A stretch of DNA of 64,000 bases, from NCBI GenBank assembly GCA_023374025.1, contig SIJG01000130.1:105341-169340 (forward strand), in the 5' to 3' direction. Source of the DNA: Heterodera schachtii (Eukaryota; Nematoda; Chromadorea; Rhabditida; Heteroderidae). Under the pieces are notes generated by a model, which had not been told where the DNA came from, did not search any database, and saw only the letters and a program-made list of their open reading frames with translations. Positions 14,601 through 28,621 of the stretch are shown here, piece after piece. Made by a program: the position numbers and the translations under genes. The first letter of the stretch is position 1, and each line of letters starts with the position of its first letter.

Positions 14601-15726
14601 TGAAAAATAGGAAATTTTTACTTAGAAACACTTAATACGTTGTCTTGATAAGATTTAAAATCAAAATAGAGGCTTTATGCAAAAAGGTTAATTTGATATA
14701 TAATTTCAACTCAAGGCAATTTTGGAAGATCAAAAACGAAAAATATTATTAAAATTTTTTTTCAATATGAATTAAATTAAAAAAATATAAACGATGCCTT
14801 ATGAGCTTCATTTTTCGTAATGCTTTTTAAAACAATTGATTTACAAAAATTATACTTATACAGATAAAAATTTTTGGATGTAATAAGAATTGTTCCCGCA
14901 AAAAACCACATAATAAAAGTTTCAATTAACCTTACTTATATGACATTCTTAAAAAAAGACCCTTGCATATTATTTCACTCAAGCTTTCATTTGTTATTTA
15001 TTTTGTGTCTTTATTATTATTCAAATATTGCATTATTTATAAATTTTCATTTCAACTAATTTATTTATTCATTTTTTAATCAAATTTTACACATTTTTGT
15101 TTATAAAATTATAAAATAAATATACCTTCATCATATAATTGATAAGTTTATTATGTTACTATTTTTTATGCAATTATTATTATTTGTTCATTTTGTTCTA
15201 ATCATCCATTTATTTCACGCACGCTTTGCTTTTAGTTCAAGATTTTCCTGTTCACATTTAAAAAAAGCAGTTGTTTTTAATTTTACATTATGAATTTGTT
15301 TCTCATGAACGCTCGATACAGCTCTATGTAATTCCTCCCAAAAACTCAATCGGAGCGGCAAACAAATTTCACTAATTATCTATTTTTTATATTTTTTTGC
15401 ATTGTCAATATTTTTGATCGACAGTATATAAATTATTTTTACAAAGTCAGACATGTGACCTCAAATATATATATTAATATAAATAAAGAATGGTCCCATT
15501 TATTGGTATAGAATTTATTTTTTACACTAGATTTGCCTCATTTCTTGATTTATTTTTTAAGATCGAATATTTTAGAAAAAATTTAATGGAAGGTTTTAAC
15601 TTTTAATTTATTATATGAATAAGCATTATGTACTTTTAATCATTAATTTTCTTAAATATTCTAAAACAGATTATTCTTTTTATGAATATAATATATTTGT
15701 ATGATTTTAATTGTAAAATAAATTTA

Positions 15727-16200
15727 TTATTATTATTTCGTTAATAATTTTTTTTGTTTACAATTTATTTGAAAGCTCTTTTTTTAATTGGACACTTCCG
15801 GAAGTTCCGGAAAAAAGTAAAAGTTTGAGTTTTTATAAAAAAAAAATGGAATAAATAATTTAATTATTATTATTTTGCTAATAACTTTTTTTGTTTTTAT
15901 TATTTTTTAAAACTCTTTTTTTAAAATCAACCAAAAAATTAAAAACTATTAAATTTATTTTAATAATTTCTTAAAATCAACCAATTCCGGATTTTAAATA
16001 TTAATAAAAAAGAGCAATTAATTCTTTATTATAAAATGCATAAAATGAAAATTTATCATTGCAACAAAGAAATTTAAAAAATGATTTAACATTTCAATTT
16101 AATTTTTCGTAAAAAATTAATTATTATTATTATTATTATTCTATTAATAACTTTTTTTTATGTTTAATATTTTTTTAAACTCTTTTTTAGTTGAAAAGAG
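15727..16200 (+). repeat. Three spaced copies of an AT-rich unit
   Basis: ATTATTATT, then (T/C)TAATAA(T/C)TTTTTTT, then AA(A/G)CTCTTTTTT occur in that order starting near 15727, 15867 and 16118. The copies are diverged and unevenly spaced. Near the first lies TTCCGGAAGTTCCGGAAAAA. Confidence 0.5.
16118..16140 (+). repeat. (TTA)n microsatellite
   Basis: TTA/ATT repeats at the start of the third copy of the 15.7-16.2 kb unit. Confidence 0.85.
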
Positions 16201-19200
16201 CATACAAAACTGATATTAAAATTGCTTCTTCCGAGCCCGTTAAGACCCGGAAACGGAACTTAAAAAACCGGATTTGGTTCTGATTATTCTGTCAAGATTT
16301 ACTTAAATTAAGGTTTGTTAATATATTTGTTTAGTTTTTATTTTATTTTTGTATTATGAATATTTAAATAAAATAATATTACTTATTTTATTTTTTAAAT
16401 CGATAATTTCTCGATGAATTAGCGACAAATTCTAGGAATTAATCATAATTTAAACCGATTTGTTTTAAAATTTTTATTGATTCATTTTGTTTAATTTCAT
16501 TTTGATAGTTGTTTTAAATCAAGCTTTATTGTAACTCACAATTCATTTAATCGATGCGTTTATAAAATAAAATCCATATTAACGATTAAATATATATTAT
16601 ATAATAATTTAACTATCAACATCTGTCAAAGCTTCTGATTTATAATGTATTTCCTTCAATTGATAAACATTGTTTTTTTTTTGTAAATATATTTTCTTGT
16701 TATTCATTTATTTCGATGTATTCTGTTCCATGAGAGTTTCAGTTTTAGGAAATTTTGCCATTAATAATTTAGGTAATTCGTTAATTATTCTTTTAAATAT
16801 TTATTTTATTTATTTTTTCGCAAAATATGACAACTAAATATTTTATTTACTTTTTGCTGCATAGGTAAATAAATATTTTTTTAAGAGTGATTAAAAAGAT
16901 GTTTGATTATTTTTTTTATTTTCTGTCAAATTAATTCATTTGCATAATTTTTTCAGATATAATTATTTGTAAATGTTTCCCTTGCTTCCAAGTATTCTTA
17001 ATTGTGGCAAGGAACACCTCGCTTATCCTACGAAATCGTTTATTTTTTATAACTTTTAATTAGAAATTTTTGTCGGCTTTATCACCTTTCAAAATAATTA
17101 TTTTTAAAAACAAAATATGTCATTTAGAAAAAATTATAATAAATTAAATATCTATTGCACTTTAGAGCGCTTTCAGTTGTATTAAAAATAAATAATTGTT
17201 TTGTTATAATAAGCATAAAATTTAAAATAAAATTCAAATAAACAATAAATATAAAAAATGGCAAATTGAAAATTGACTAAAGAATTAAACAAGATTTTTA
17301 AACTAACACGAAATCAAAGACGATGCGAAGGCCCTTACCAATTAATAGATAAAAATAATACCAAAATAAATTTGTTATAAGAATAAAGCAAAAAAATAAT
17401 AACAAAATAATATTTTTTATAAGAATGAAGCTAATATTAAAAAGAATATTATTAAAAAAATCCAAAGAAACTTTCAAGAACAATTTAATGTTTTAAAGAA
17501 TTGCTCATCGTATTTTATTTATGCTCAATAAAATTCCAGGTTAATTTTAATTTTAATTTTTTGATCCAATTGTAAAAGTTCTAATAATAAAGAAAAATAA
17601 ATTTTCTTCATTGCATTTTGATAAAAATCTCAAATAATTTCCTTGTTTGTTAATTCAAATTAAGCAAAAAGTTTCAAAAGAATAAATAAACTTACTTTAC
17701 AAAATAAACACGAAAGTATTAGTATAAAATAAATATTTAACATATTTAATGAAAACAATTATATCCGAGCTTCGATAATGCTTAGCACGTTGGAAGAATT
17801 TATAGCAATTTCATGTGGCTATTTAATAATTGAAGCATTTAATAGTATATTTGCAGCAAATTTAAAATTTCATCACCATAAATTGTAGAAAAATTAATTC
17901 GATCATCAGTTAAAAGATTACTCAAATCAAGTATTAACAGAGCATATCACAGTTTTGATTCAATAAATTCATCGCAATCAAATGCCGATTTAAAACGAAA
18001 AAATATTATTTAATAATTAAAACAATAAATAAAGATTATTTTAAAAAAGGAAGCAAATAATGAAAAAAAAATATTAATAACTTGAATAACGATAATTCTT
18101 TTTCCAAATTCTATCAAGAATATAATTAAATCGGGATTTATAAAATATAGAAGAAATCTAATAATAAACCTTTAACCACTAAGATATAATAAATAACCAA
18201 AAGTGTTTAAAACATCCGTTAATTCTCTACGAAATTAGTCAGTCAAATCACAACTTTTAAAGTGTTTTATCGAATTTACAAATAAATGTGAAGGATTGTT
18301 ATTAAAGTTAATTAAAATTAAAATTTTATCAAATTGAAAATAAATGCAAAGCTTATTTCATTTATATAATAGAAATTTCTGTTTTTTTAAATATTATTAC
18401 AAAATCTTTTTATATAAAAGCATAAATTACATAAAATCAATCAAAATCGCACAAATATAATAGAACTCTGAATTAATAAAATTAAAAATAGACGGAAAAA
18501 ATAATGAAGTCTGGAAACGACCCTGCCAAGAAAATGAAACTATAAAACAGGAAAAAAAACCATGAAATTTTTTAATGTATCAAATAAATAAGAATTAAAC
18601 ATAATAACCCGAATAAAAAGAGACAAATTTGAATATGTAAATTCATATCAATATACAAACAAAAAAATATAAATAAGCCATGCATAATTTCCCATATATT
18701 AAACTAATACGCAAAAATAAAATTTAAAAGTTATCAAACAAAAATTAAAAAATCTTTTCGATTACCTATATCATTTATTTAAAAATTAGTCAAGAATTGA
18801 GGAAATAAAAATCAATATATTTGTGATTAATTATTTATAAAACAATAATAAAATAAAAAAGGTAAAAACAAAAACACAAATATGCAAAAATAATAATTTA
18901 TACAAAAATAAATACAGCCCCACCCTTAATTAACGTTCATAAAATAAATTCTAAAGTAGTAATCATTCTAACTATCTCAGAAATTCTTGTTAGTGTAAAA
19001 TTGTCCCAAAATAAATTAGCTTTATTTACCGATTTAATAAAAGTTTGTTTAAATAAAATTAATATTTTTTCTTTGTCTTATTCATGAATTTTCGAAAAAT
19101 GAAAAATTTAATGCTGCTAGCTTACTTTTTTTTACAGATTTACTTTTAAAAACTCTATTAAGCCTTTAAAAAACATATTTATTGAGAAGAAAAATAAATA

Positions 19201-19619
19201 AAACCAAACTTTAGTAAATGCTTGATTAACAGATTTTTATGAAATGTTAAAATGATAAGGAAAATCTCTTAACAATATTAACTATTTATTTCTATCTTAT
19301 AACAACATAAATAGAAAGAAGATTGTAAAGAAAGCAGGAAATAAATATATATTCTGTTTTAAATAATGAAATTAAAAAAACTGAGCATTCATGTGAAATT
19401 CGAAGTTCTTACCCTTTTGATCAAGAAATTATTTAAAAAAATTAAACAATCGAATTTTAAAAAATACGGTTAATAAATATGAAATAAATAAATTAAAAAT
19501 TTATTAAGGTAAGAAATTTTCAAACAGTAACAATTTTACAAAATTAATTAATTATTATCTACAAATATATGAATTAAGCTTTAAACATTTTTATGAATTA
19601 AAAGAATCCCTAAAAAAAT

Positions 19620-19665
19620 TTATATGCCTTTTTCGGTGATTTTTTGTGCCTTTTTTCATACATTA
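19620..19665 (+). repeat. TGCCTTTTT-word relic
   Basis: ATGCCTTTTTCGGTGATTTT and TGTGCCTTTTTTCATAC occur together. The same word array, longer, is at 39115-39305. Confidence 0.4.
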
Positions 19666-22600
19666 AGAATTAGAAAAATATAAAAAATCAATACAAACTT
19701 GATCATTTTAGAATAGTGGTTTATAATAATGAAAATTGTAGTCGGTGAGGAATAGGAAGAGAAAATCTTTAATAAAAAAAGCGAACTTTTACAAGTAAAG
19801 TCTTTTTACAGTGTCAACAAAACGAGCTGCTGCTGAACGAGTAATTTTGAACCCAATAAATTTTTATAATTATATCAATTTGCCCAATTACTTGTGATTA
19901 GATAATAAAATATATATAAATAAATTAAATAAAAATAAAATAAAAAAATAAAATAAAATGTACAAAATAAATAAACAATAATTTAACTATTTTTTTTACA
20001 AAATTATCGTAAGCTATTGATTTTTGTAATAAATAATTTTATACTTAAAATAGGGAATTATATTTCAAAAAATTGTTAAACGATACATAGATAAGAAGGA
20101 ATCACAAAAAAAAAAAGAAACAAATAAAGTAAAATTTTAAATTTATTTCGTTTAAAAATAGCTATTAAAGTAATTAAAACTACTAGTCAAAAAGGCACAC
20201 TTATTTTATTTACCAATTTTATTGAAATACAAAAATTAGTTTAAATTATTTTACACTAGATGACATACAAAATTTGCAAAAGTGGTACGAGGAAATCCAA
20301 CTACTTCAAAAAATTGGTACTGAATATTAAAAAGAAAAATTATATGAAAATGCATCCTCAATAAATGAAAATATGAAAAAAGAAACGATACTTTACTAAA
20401 AAATTTTCTAATTAGTTCGATAAAAATATGAAACTATTAAAATTTGCGGTATTTAAAAACCAATATAAAAATCATTATTTTCCTTAACATATTATTCCAT
20501 TGTTTTCAAATGTTTAAATTTAATTTTGTGTTCAATTCATTGAAATATTCTTGCGTTAGTGGAGGTTTTATAAGAAATAATTTACTTTTTAGGTAAATAT
20601 ATATATTCGTATAGTAATTTGATTAATGAAATGTTGACATAGGTTTTTTGTTTGTCTTTTGAATTATACTATTTCATCTTTTAAATGGTCATTATCTTTT
20701 TTATTTTTTTATCAAATATTTTAATTCTATCAATAAGAAATCATAATTATAAATAAATAATAAATTATTTAATGTTTGCTTAAAATAAATATTTAGGTTG
20801 TTTTTCTGCACTTAACAAAAATATTTTGTTCCTGATTTTTGTGAGTGCTATATCAAGAATATAAATTCGTATTTTACAACTTTCTAATTATTTAATCCTT
20901 TTTTATTGTTAAACTCATTTAATGAATTGGAATTTTTATCAAGAAACAATAATTCATTTGCTTTTAATTAAATTTCTTTATATATCATAAAAACGTCATA
21001 ACTTTTTAAATACAATAAAACTTTGGCTTATTTATCAGCTTTTTATGGCGAGATTGAGTCACATTTTCACTATTTTGTTTTCGTGTTCTCGCGAATTTAA
21101 AAATCTGCAATTAAAATAATAAAAGGATTTTATTTAACAATTATTTTCATAACAATCTATTTAAATTATTAATGATATCTTATTCGAGTTTAATTATAAT
21201 AAATAACACTAAAATAATTTTTAGACAAATTAAAAAAACCCAACAATGGCAAAAAACATATACTTAAAAAACTCAAATTAATAGAGTATGTTAATTTTAA
21301 TTTATTAAATGTTTCTAAATGCTTTCATATAAATTTATAATTTAATTTTTTTTCATATTCATCAACGATTAGTTGTCATCACTGATGGAACGGCAGAAAA
21401 ATACAGCTCAACAAATAAACGACGGAAAAAAATCACAAAATGTGTAAGAAAAAATTCCATCCAAGACTTAAGGTAAATAGCAATCAAATTAAGTAAAGCA
21501 ATAATTTAGGTAATAAAAATCTTAACTATTTGTATAAAAAATAAAATTAATTAATATTTGATAATGCCTTTGTTGCAAAAAGAGAGCATAATTACATTTT
21601 TTATCATGCTTTATTCTACGAACAATTAGGTAATTTTTTATAATAATATTAATTAAATATACATAAAAATTTATTCAAAAGCAAAATAATAATTGGTAAA
21701 AAATCTTTGATATTATACGATTTATTATTTTTAGATTTAAGATCTGAACAAGATATATATTATTTATGAAATTGATTGAGATTATGAAGAATTGAAGCTC
21801 TAAATCGCTTCTTGAAAGACCAATAATTATAATAAAAAAATAAATAAATTTTAAACCCAAATAATTTACATTAAAAATCAAAATTAAATGATAGTTTTCG
21901 AATATTAAGTGTGGATTGTTCTCTATTTTAGCCATGTAATTATATGTGGTAAATGTGCCATATTATAACTTTAACTATGCGTCCATGTGAGATTCAAATT
22001 TGGTGAAAATATTTAATGAATTAAATTTGAAAAATAAAATAAAACATATGTAGTCAAATATAAGTAGAATAGAATTGAAAAACTAATTTAATTTATAATT
22101 TTAATAAATAACCGCCTTTTAAACCTAACACAAACGATTTAACTGTTTTTTGAACCGGCGGCGCAAACCGGAACAATTCTGATTTTCAGTGAACCAGAAT
22201 GTATCAAAAATAATTTTGATATTCTGTTGTGATCCGAAATATAAATATTCTGATTATGGAAAAATAGGTGAAAAAATAAAAAAATAATTTAAAAACATTT
22301 AAATTATTTAAAATAAATTGAACTAAATATTAATAAACCAAAAGAAGTGGGAAATACAATAAATAAAATAAATTTAAAAAATTTCTAAAGCAATTTAAAA
22401 TAACGGTTACCACCCATAAATAAGCATCTTCAAAAGCTTGCACGATTTACTTGATTTATAATTTTGCCATAACATTTTTTAAAATAATCATTTTTTTTAA
22501 ATTCTAAATTTAACAACGAATTCTTAGGGCTATCAAATAAAATTATTTAAAAAATCATACAATGCCTTACTTAATGTTAACTAAAGTGAAGCTGAAAACA

Positions 22601-25600
22601 AAATAATTTTTAGTTAGATTTTTAATAAAAATAAAGAATTCATTGGCTAAAATAGTCTTTTAAAATTATTGTACAAATATTTAATAGATGACAAAATGAA
22701 AAAGTAAAAATTATTAAATTTTCTTTTATTAGTGAGTTAGCCGATTTGAGGGAGTAAAAAGAAAAATTAATGTGATTATGAAACTTCCAAAAAATCATTG
22801 ATTCGGAGCATCCCGCCGATGAATTCTGTTGGTTTTACATTGCTTTATTTTTGTTCCCCAATATTTGTGACCTCTCTCTTTAACTAATAAATTTAAATTT
22901 ATTTAGACTTACCATTTTCCTGGGACCAAATAGTAAATTTAACAGCATAAATTAAAATTAATAAAAGTGATATTAAATAGAATTGAATAAATAATCTGCT
23001 AAATTTATGCAAATAAAATACATTCAATGTAAAACATAAAACAAATAACAATAAAACTACAAATAAAAAAATAACAATACCTATTTCAGTCATAGAAATA
23101 TTGCGTTAAAGTTATTTTATATTTTTTTAAATTAACTTCATCTTTTCCCAATCAATTTTAATGTAATTAAATGTTTTAGTGTAATCCACTTTTTAAACAA
23201 TTTTTTTGTATTTTTATTTTGGTCAATTTTTCTTATTCCAGGCGAAAACAACCAATTCATTTGTCGCTCAGCCATTAAAACAATGAAAAAATGGATTAAA
23301 ATATTAAAATTGAAAATTTTATTATGTGGAAAATTGAATTGATGTATAATAATTTTTATTTTATTCTGCTTTTTGGAGGTAGTGACCCAAATTTGTTCTT
23401 ATTTTTTAAACATACTCATAACTTTGAAATTTAATGGCATAATGTCACTATTTTATCAAGAAAATAAGATTTTAACTATTCTTGTTTTAATAGAATTTTA
23501 CAAATAATTTCTTAAAAATCTTTTATGGCTTTCTTGTTAAATGAATATTTTATTTTTTAATTTAATATTCGTTATTCCTTATTTGATAATAATATACATT
23601 TCGTTTAAATAATATTAGTATATTAAAGAATTTTTCATACTTCAGTCATATTATTTTGATTTTTTTACTCACTTGAAATTGACCCAATATGATAAAAGAT
23701 TTTCTGTCCACTGGTGTTTTAGTTATAGAAAGTTTTCTAAATAATTTAAATTGCTTCCTATTTATTCTTCCGTTTACTAATTAAAAATGAATTTTAAATT
23801 GTTATTTTATACACATATTAATTTTTAAAAGCAGTAAATTGATGTCATAATTTAATATACAAACAATAATTAATTTTACAAAATTATTTTTTTAAACTAT
23901 AATTGTATTATAATAGAGATAATTTCTTGAGCATGTCCCCATTGCTAATCCATCCCCTCCCGCTTGTTATCAATAATAATAAAATTAAAACATATTTAAA
24001 ATAATAAATATAACACCTAAATAAGCCTTTCATCCTACGGCACACCCCCGCCCCCCATCCCCAACGAGCGTCCCTCACACAGAAGTTTTGACCCGAAAAT
24101 TCAAATTTGGCCAAAAATTGTAACACGCGTACATGAACGTTTGAATATTAATTTTCAACAATAAAACATTCAAAAAACATAAATAACTATTTGTTTCAAA
24201 ATTTTATATCAGAAAATCGAAATACCTATATTTATTTTATTTACACAGAATATTTTTTATTTAATTAAATACAAATGGGAATGTTGGACAAAGATTATTT
24301 GTAAAAAAGAATATTAAATCCATTCAAATTTAATAAAAATATCTATGAAATGATAATATAGAATTCATTATTTTTTTAAAGGATAGTTGATTGAATTTAT
24401 ATACAAAAATTTTATTAATCATGTAATAACGTGTAAATTATTGTTATTAATTTTCATTTTTTTACCTTTGACGTATTTTATTGTTAGGAATGTATTCATT
24501 CACATAATAAAAATTATATTTTTTAATTTTTATAATTATAGATTTTAAATTGTTTAATATTATATTTACTTTTGTGAATGTAAAGCAACAAGAAATGGGT
24601 TTTTTGATTCGATAAAAAAAAATTTTTTTAAATAATATAAGGACATTAAATACTATATACATTTTCTTGTTTTTTTCTACAGTTAGGCATATTTATATTT
24701 AACAATTTTCATGGATTTCCCAGTCCTCTTGTCTCATTCATTATTGACAAAATCCTTGTTGCACTTAAACCGTATATTAATTTTTGATTATCTATTCTTC
24801 TTCATAATATTAAATTTTTTGTTATAATTTTAATTTTTATTTTTTAAGTTGTTTGAGATTAATAATGTTTACATGTTATGTATAACTCTTTAAATAAGCT
24901 AATAACAAAAAGCATTTTAAAATAAAAATAACAAAATGATTTTAAGCAGAATTTATCAATTGTAAATAATAATTTTAAAAAAACATATCTAAAAATATTT
25001 AAAGATTAGATAAATTGAAAAGAAAATTTTGTGGTCATTTTGGCTTGTTTTAAAAATAAATTTTGTTTAATTCTTTTTTAATATAAATTTAGGGGTATTA
25101 ATATTCCAATAATTTATTACATTTTTCATCCATATTCGCAAATTTATAATGTTAATTTATCTAGAAGCACATCTTTAAAAACGTTTTATATATGTGAATT
25201 CAAAAAGCAAATCATTATTTTTATGGAATACTATTTTATATTTAAAGTTGTTGATTGGTTTATTAATTTAATTAGGTATCCTCTTATTGAAAACAGTTTT
25301 GTTAGCAATATATTTGATATTGGCGTATAAATTTTATTAATTTTATAAATTAAGTATTAAATAATTGAAATTTTTTAAATTTTAAATTTATTAAAGTATC
25401 AATAATATTAAATTATTCTTTTCACTTCAAAATATTTTAGCAATGTTTTATTTTAAATCTCTTATATTTTAATTCAAAATTTGCTAACAAAAATTAAAAA
25501 ATATTGATTTTTGTAAATTTTAAATTTAAATGAATTAATGCTTTATTAATTTATTTGAAAAAATATTAGTTGTTCAAGAAATTATTTTATATTTTTTTAA

Positions 25601-27390
25601 TTAGCTGATTTTCAGAAAAATTATTTATTTTTTATTTTAAGCAACATACATATTATCATATATTTCTTTTCTGATTCCAGCGCTATCCAACCATAAAGGG
25701 CATAATATTTATTAAATTAAATTAATTTAATATTAATTTTTATTAAAATTATATTTCCTATTTTTTAATTTATTCTCTTAGATTTGAAATAAATTTAGCA
25801 ATACTTTATTATAAATTTTATCCTCGTGTCCTGTTTTTCGGTTGATGTTAAGCTAATTTTTGAATTATCTGCAAATATTTTTTAAAGAGGAACAAAATGA
25901 ACTCTATTGTACTTACTTAGTAATATTTGAGATGCTCTTTTAAAAACTAAATATATATATATATATTATATAACTTGATGATAACAAAAAAGTTTAATCA
26001 ATAAAAAATTCACGTTAACTAATTAAAAAATATTTTAAAAATGAAAAAAAATAAATAAATAAATTATAATAGAAATGAAAACAGATCATAATGGTTTAAA
26101 TAATATATTTTTTAATGTTTTGAAATTTATTTAACCAAAACTAATTTGTAAAATATTACAAAATTATTGGCAGCAATGATTATGAAAATTTAAATTGGAA
26201 TCAGTGTGAAATGAAACCAAAGAATTAATCATTATAATACATGAAAATGGGGATGAATTATAGCAAAGCTTAAATACATGATGAAATAGTTAAAATATGA
26301 TTTAAAAGAATTTAAAATAATAATATAATTTTCGCATTATTATAACCCAATTTTTAGAATTATTTAAAATTAAATCTTACAGTTCTCTTTTTCTAATAAT
26401 ATTCTTAAAAAAGTGATAAATTATTTAAGTAAATATTATATATTGAAAAAGTAAATGATAAATTCAAAAATAATTTTATTATGGCAGCCTGCAGACGATT
26501 TCAGGCTGAAGTGCTGGTAAAATTCAGCACGACTTCAAGGTTATACAATTTGATTGCAAATACAGAATCATAATGCAACAAACTGCTAAATTCTTATCAT
26601 AAAAAACCGAAAATGTCTATTACTTTTTCAATGCGTAATCTTAACGAGGAAAAAGAAAAAAATAGTCATAAAAAACATTTGCAATTTCTTTTTTGTAACT
26701 TAGTAAAGAGGGTAATAAAATTTTGAAAAATAATAAAAAAATTCAGCAATTTACATAGAATGCTCATAGAATGATATTTAAAAATTAATTTTATAGAAAA
26801 TTAAGAAAATAAATAAAAAAGGAAAATTCAAAAATAATAATAAAAAAGGGTAAAATTGTGATGTTAATCTATTATATGTGAAATAATTACTAAGAATAAA
26901 TGTTAAAAATATTAGAGCCAATGTGCAGGGTTCGAGATAATTGTTCGTTTGCCGTTATATTTACATGAAAAATCAATTGTATTAATTATTCTTGAAGAAA
27001 TGATAATAAAATACTTAACTGAAAACAACTAAAGTAAAGAATAAAAATGTTTGAGTTAAAAGAAAATAAAATAAAAATAATAATATAATCTAATTTTGAA
27101 ATTCTATTTTCAAAAATTAGTTATTTTATAAATATTGAAATTATAATTAATTTAATATTTTATAAATTTTTCAAGGAAATTGTTAATAATTTCTGCGAAA
27201 CTAACCAACAAATTATATAAAAACAAAACATAATGATAAATTATGGTTAAATAATTAATTAAAAAATACAATAAAGCATATAAATAAGGCCGGAGACGCA
27301 ACTTCAGTATAGCCAACAGGAAAACCAATCTAAGAATTTTACAATAGGATAAATTATTAAATATTAAAATAAAAATGAATCGACTAACTA

Positions 27391-28619
27391 CAGTCATGGT
27401 CATATGTTTATGGACAAATGATAAATCGAGAAAAATAGCTGCCCTTTTGCTTGAATAAATCTGAAACGAACTAATGTTTTGTCATTTTTTGTAGCATTTT
27501 TTATGGGCTTTCCAATGATACCAAACATTAAGCGAAATACTGGTTCATGCCCGAATTACATTTGACTTTGTCTGACACACTCCATTTTCGGGTGGTCATA
27601 TGTTTATGGACAAAAATTTAATCTCATAACAAATCAATATTTTGTGGGCCAAAAATTCTGAAAAATACCTGCTAAGCTAACTTTTAATGCTCATCAAAAA
27701 AGTCTTTTACAGCAACTAGATCAGATCACTCCTTCATAGTGATCGGAACATCCCAAAACACACTGAAAATCGGGAAAAAAAAGTCTTTTATGGCAACTTG
27801 ATCAGATCACTCCTTCGAGGTGATCTGGACACTCCAAAATACACTGAAAACGGTAAAATTTTCAAAAAAAATTCCTAGGGGGTTGTCAAAAATTTTCTAG
27901 AAAAAATGAGTAAGCCCATTAGAAAGAGCATGAAATTCTCTACCGAATTGCCTTTTTATAAGGTGGGTCAAATTTTCCGGGAGCCAGCAAGAGACTGGTG
28001 AAAAAAATGATCACCATAAAAATGATCAATTTTAAACTTTTTCTCTTGGAATACGGTAGAAAGCAGTTATTTTTGAAATGTCCAATTTTGACACCCTCTC
28101 TTGCTCTGGGGTATTCGTTGTAGACCCACCTTATAAAAGGCAATTCAGTAGTGAATTTCATACTCTTTCTAACGGGCTTACTCATTTTTCTTGAAAAATT
28201 TTTGACAACCCCCTAGGAATTTTTTTTGAAAATTTTCCCGTTTTTCAGTGTATTTTGGAGTGTCCAGATCACCTCGAAGGAATGATCTGATCAAGTTGCT
28301 ATAAAAGACTTTTTTGATCAGCATCAAAAGTTATGTTAGAATAAATTATTTCAGATTTTTCTGTGCTCTAGGTCTGAGATTAAAAATTTTTTTCTTCAGG
28401 CGCATAAACTTTTTTCCGCGCATTTTGAATGGTGCGCATACTTTTGATAGCAAAAAAGTGAAATGGGAATTAAAATTCAGTAAATGGCAATGAGCTTTTG
28501 TTTAGCATAGTTAACACTACATTTTTGTAAAACAAACCATTTTCTATCGTTAGTCTTTCCAAGAAAAATACAAAAATTTAAAAATTTTAGGTCGGCGCAT
28601 AAACTTTTTTCCGGCACTG
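27391..28619. mobile_element. Tc1/mariner-type non-autonomous element with doubled terminal repeats, flanked by TA
   Basis: It begins CAGTCATGGTCATATG after TA (27389-27390) and ends CCGGCACTG before TA (28620-28621). The left arm has GGTCATATGTTTATGGACA twice (27396 and 27593). The right arm has GGCGCATAAACTTTTTTCCG at 28593 and again near 28399. This is an IR/DR arrangement as in some Tc1 elements. The centre is a large inverted repeat: the segment around 27685-27965 is mirrored at about 28115-28345. The 81-residue open frame on the minus strand in the middle is a by-product. No transposase. Confidence 0.8.
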
Positions 28620-28621
28620 TA

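Larger units (their letters stand above)
7855..27388. other. Long AT-rich spacer with scattered repeats, no convincing gene
   Basis: Apart from the repeats and the transposon end listed separately, I see no gene. The 89- and 76-codon frames at 9674-10229 are low-complexity. A short open stretch after an acceptor at 20260-20330 (DIQNLQKWYEEIQLL) may be a lone exon. CCGG-containing patches at 16230-16290 and 22150-22260 look like element debris. Confidence 0.55.

Noticed and set aside
23908..24126. 72-codon minus-strand frame with GC-rich core
   Set aside because: Composition changes abruptly within the frame, with a C-rich patch and then a leucine/tyrosine AT-driven part; no coding signal on either side.
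27940..28185. 81-codon minus-strand frame
   Set aside because: It lies entirely in the palindromic centre of the Tc1-type element and matches its other arm.
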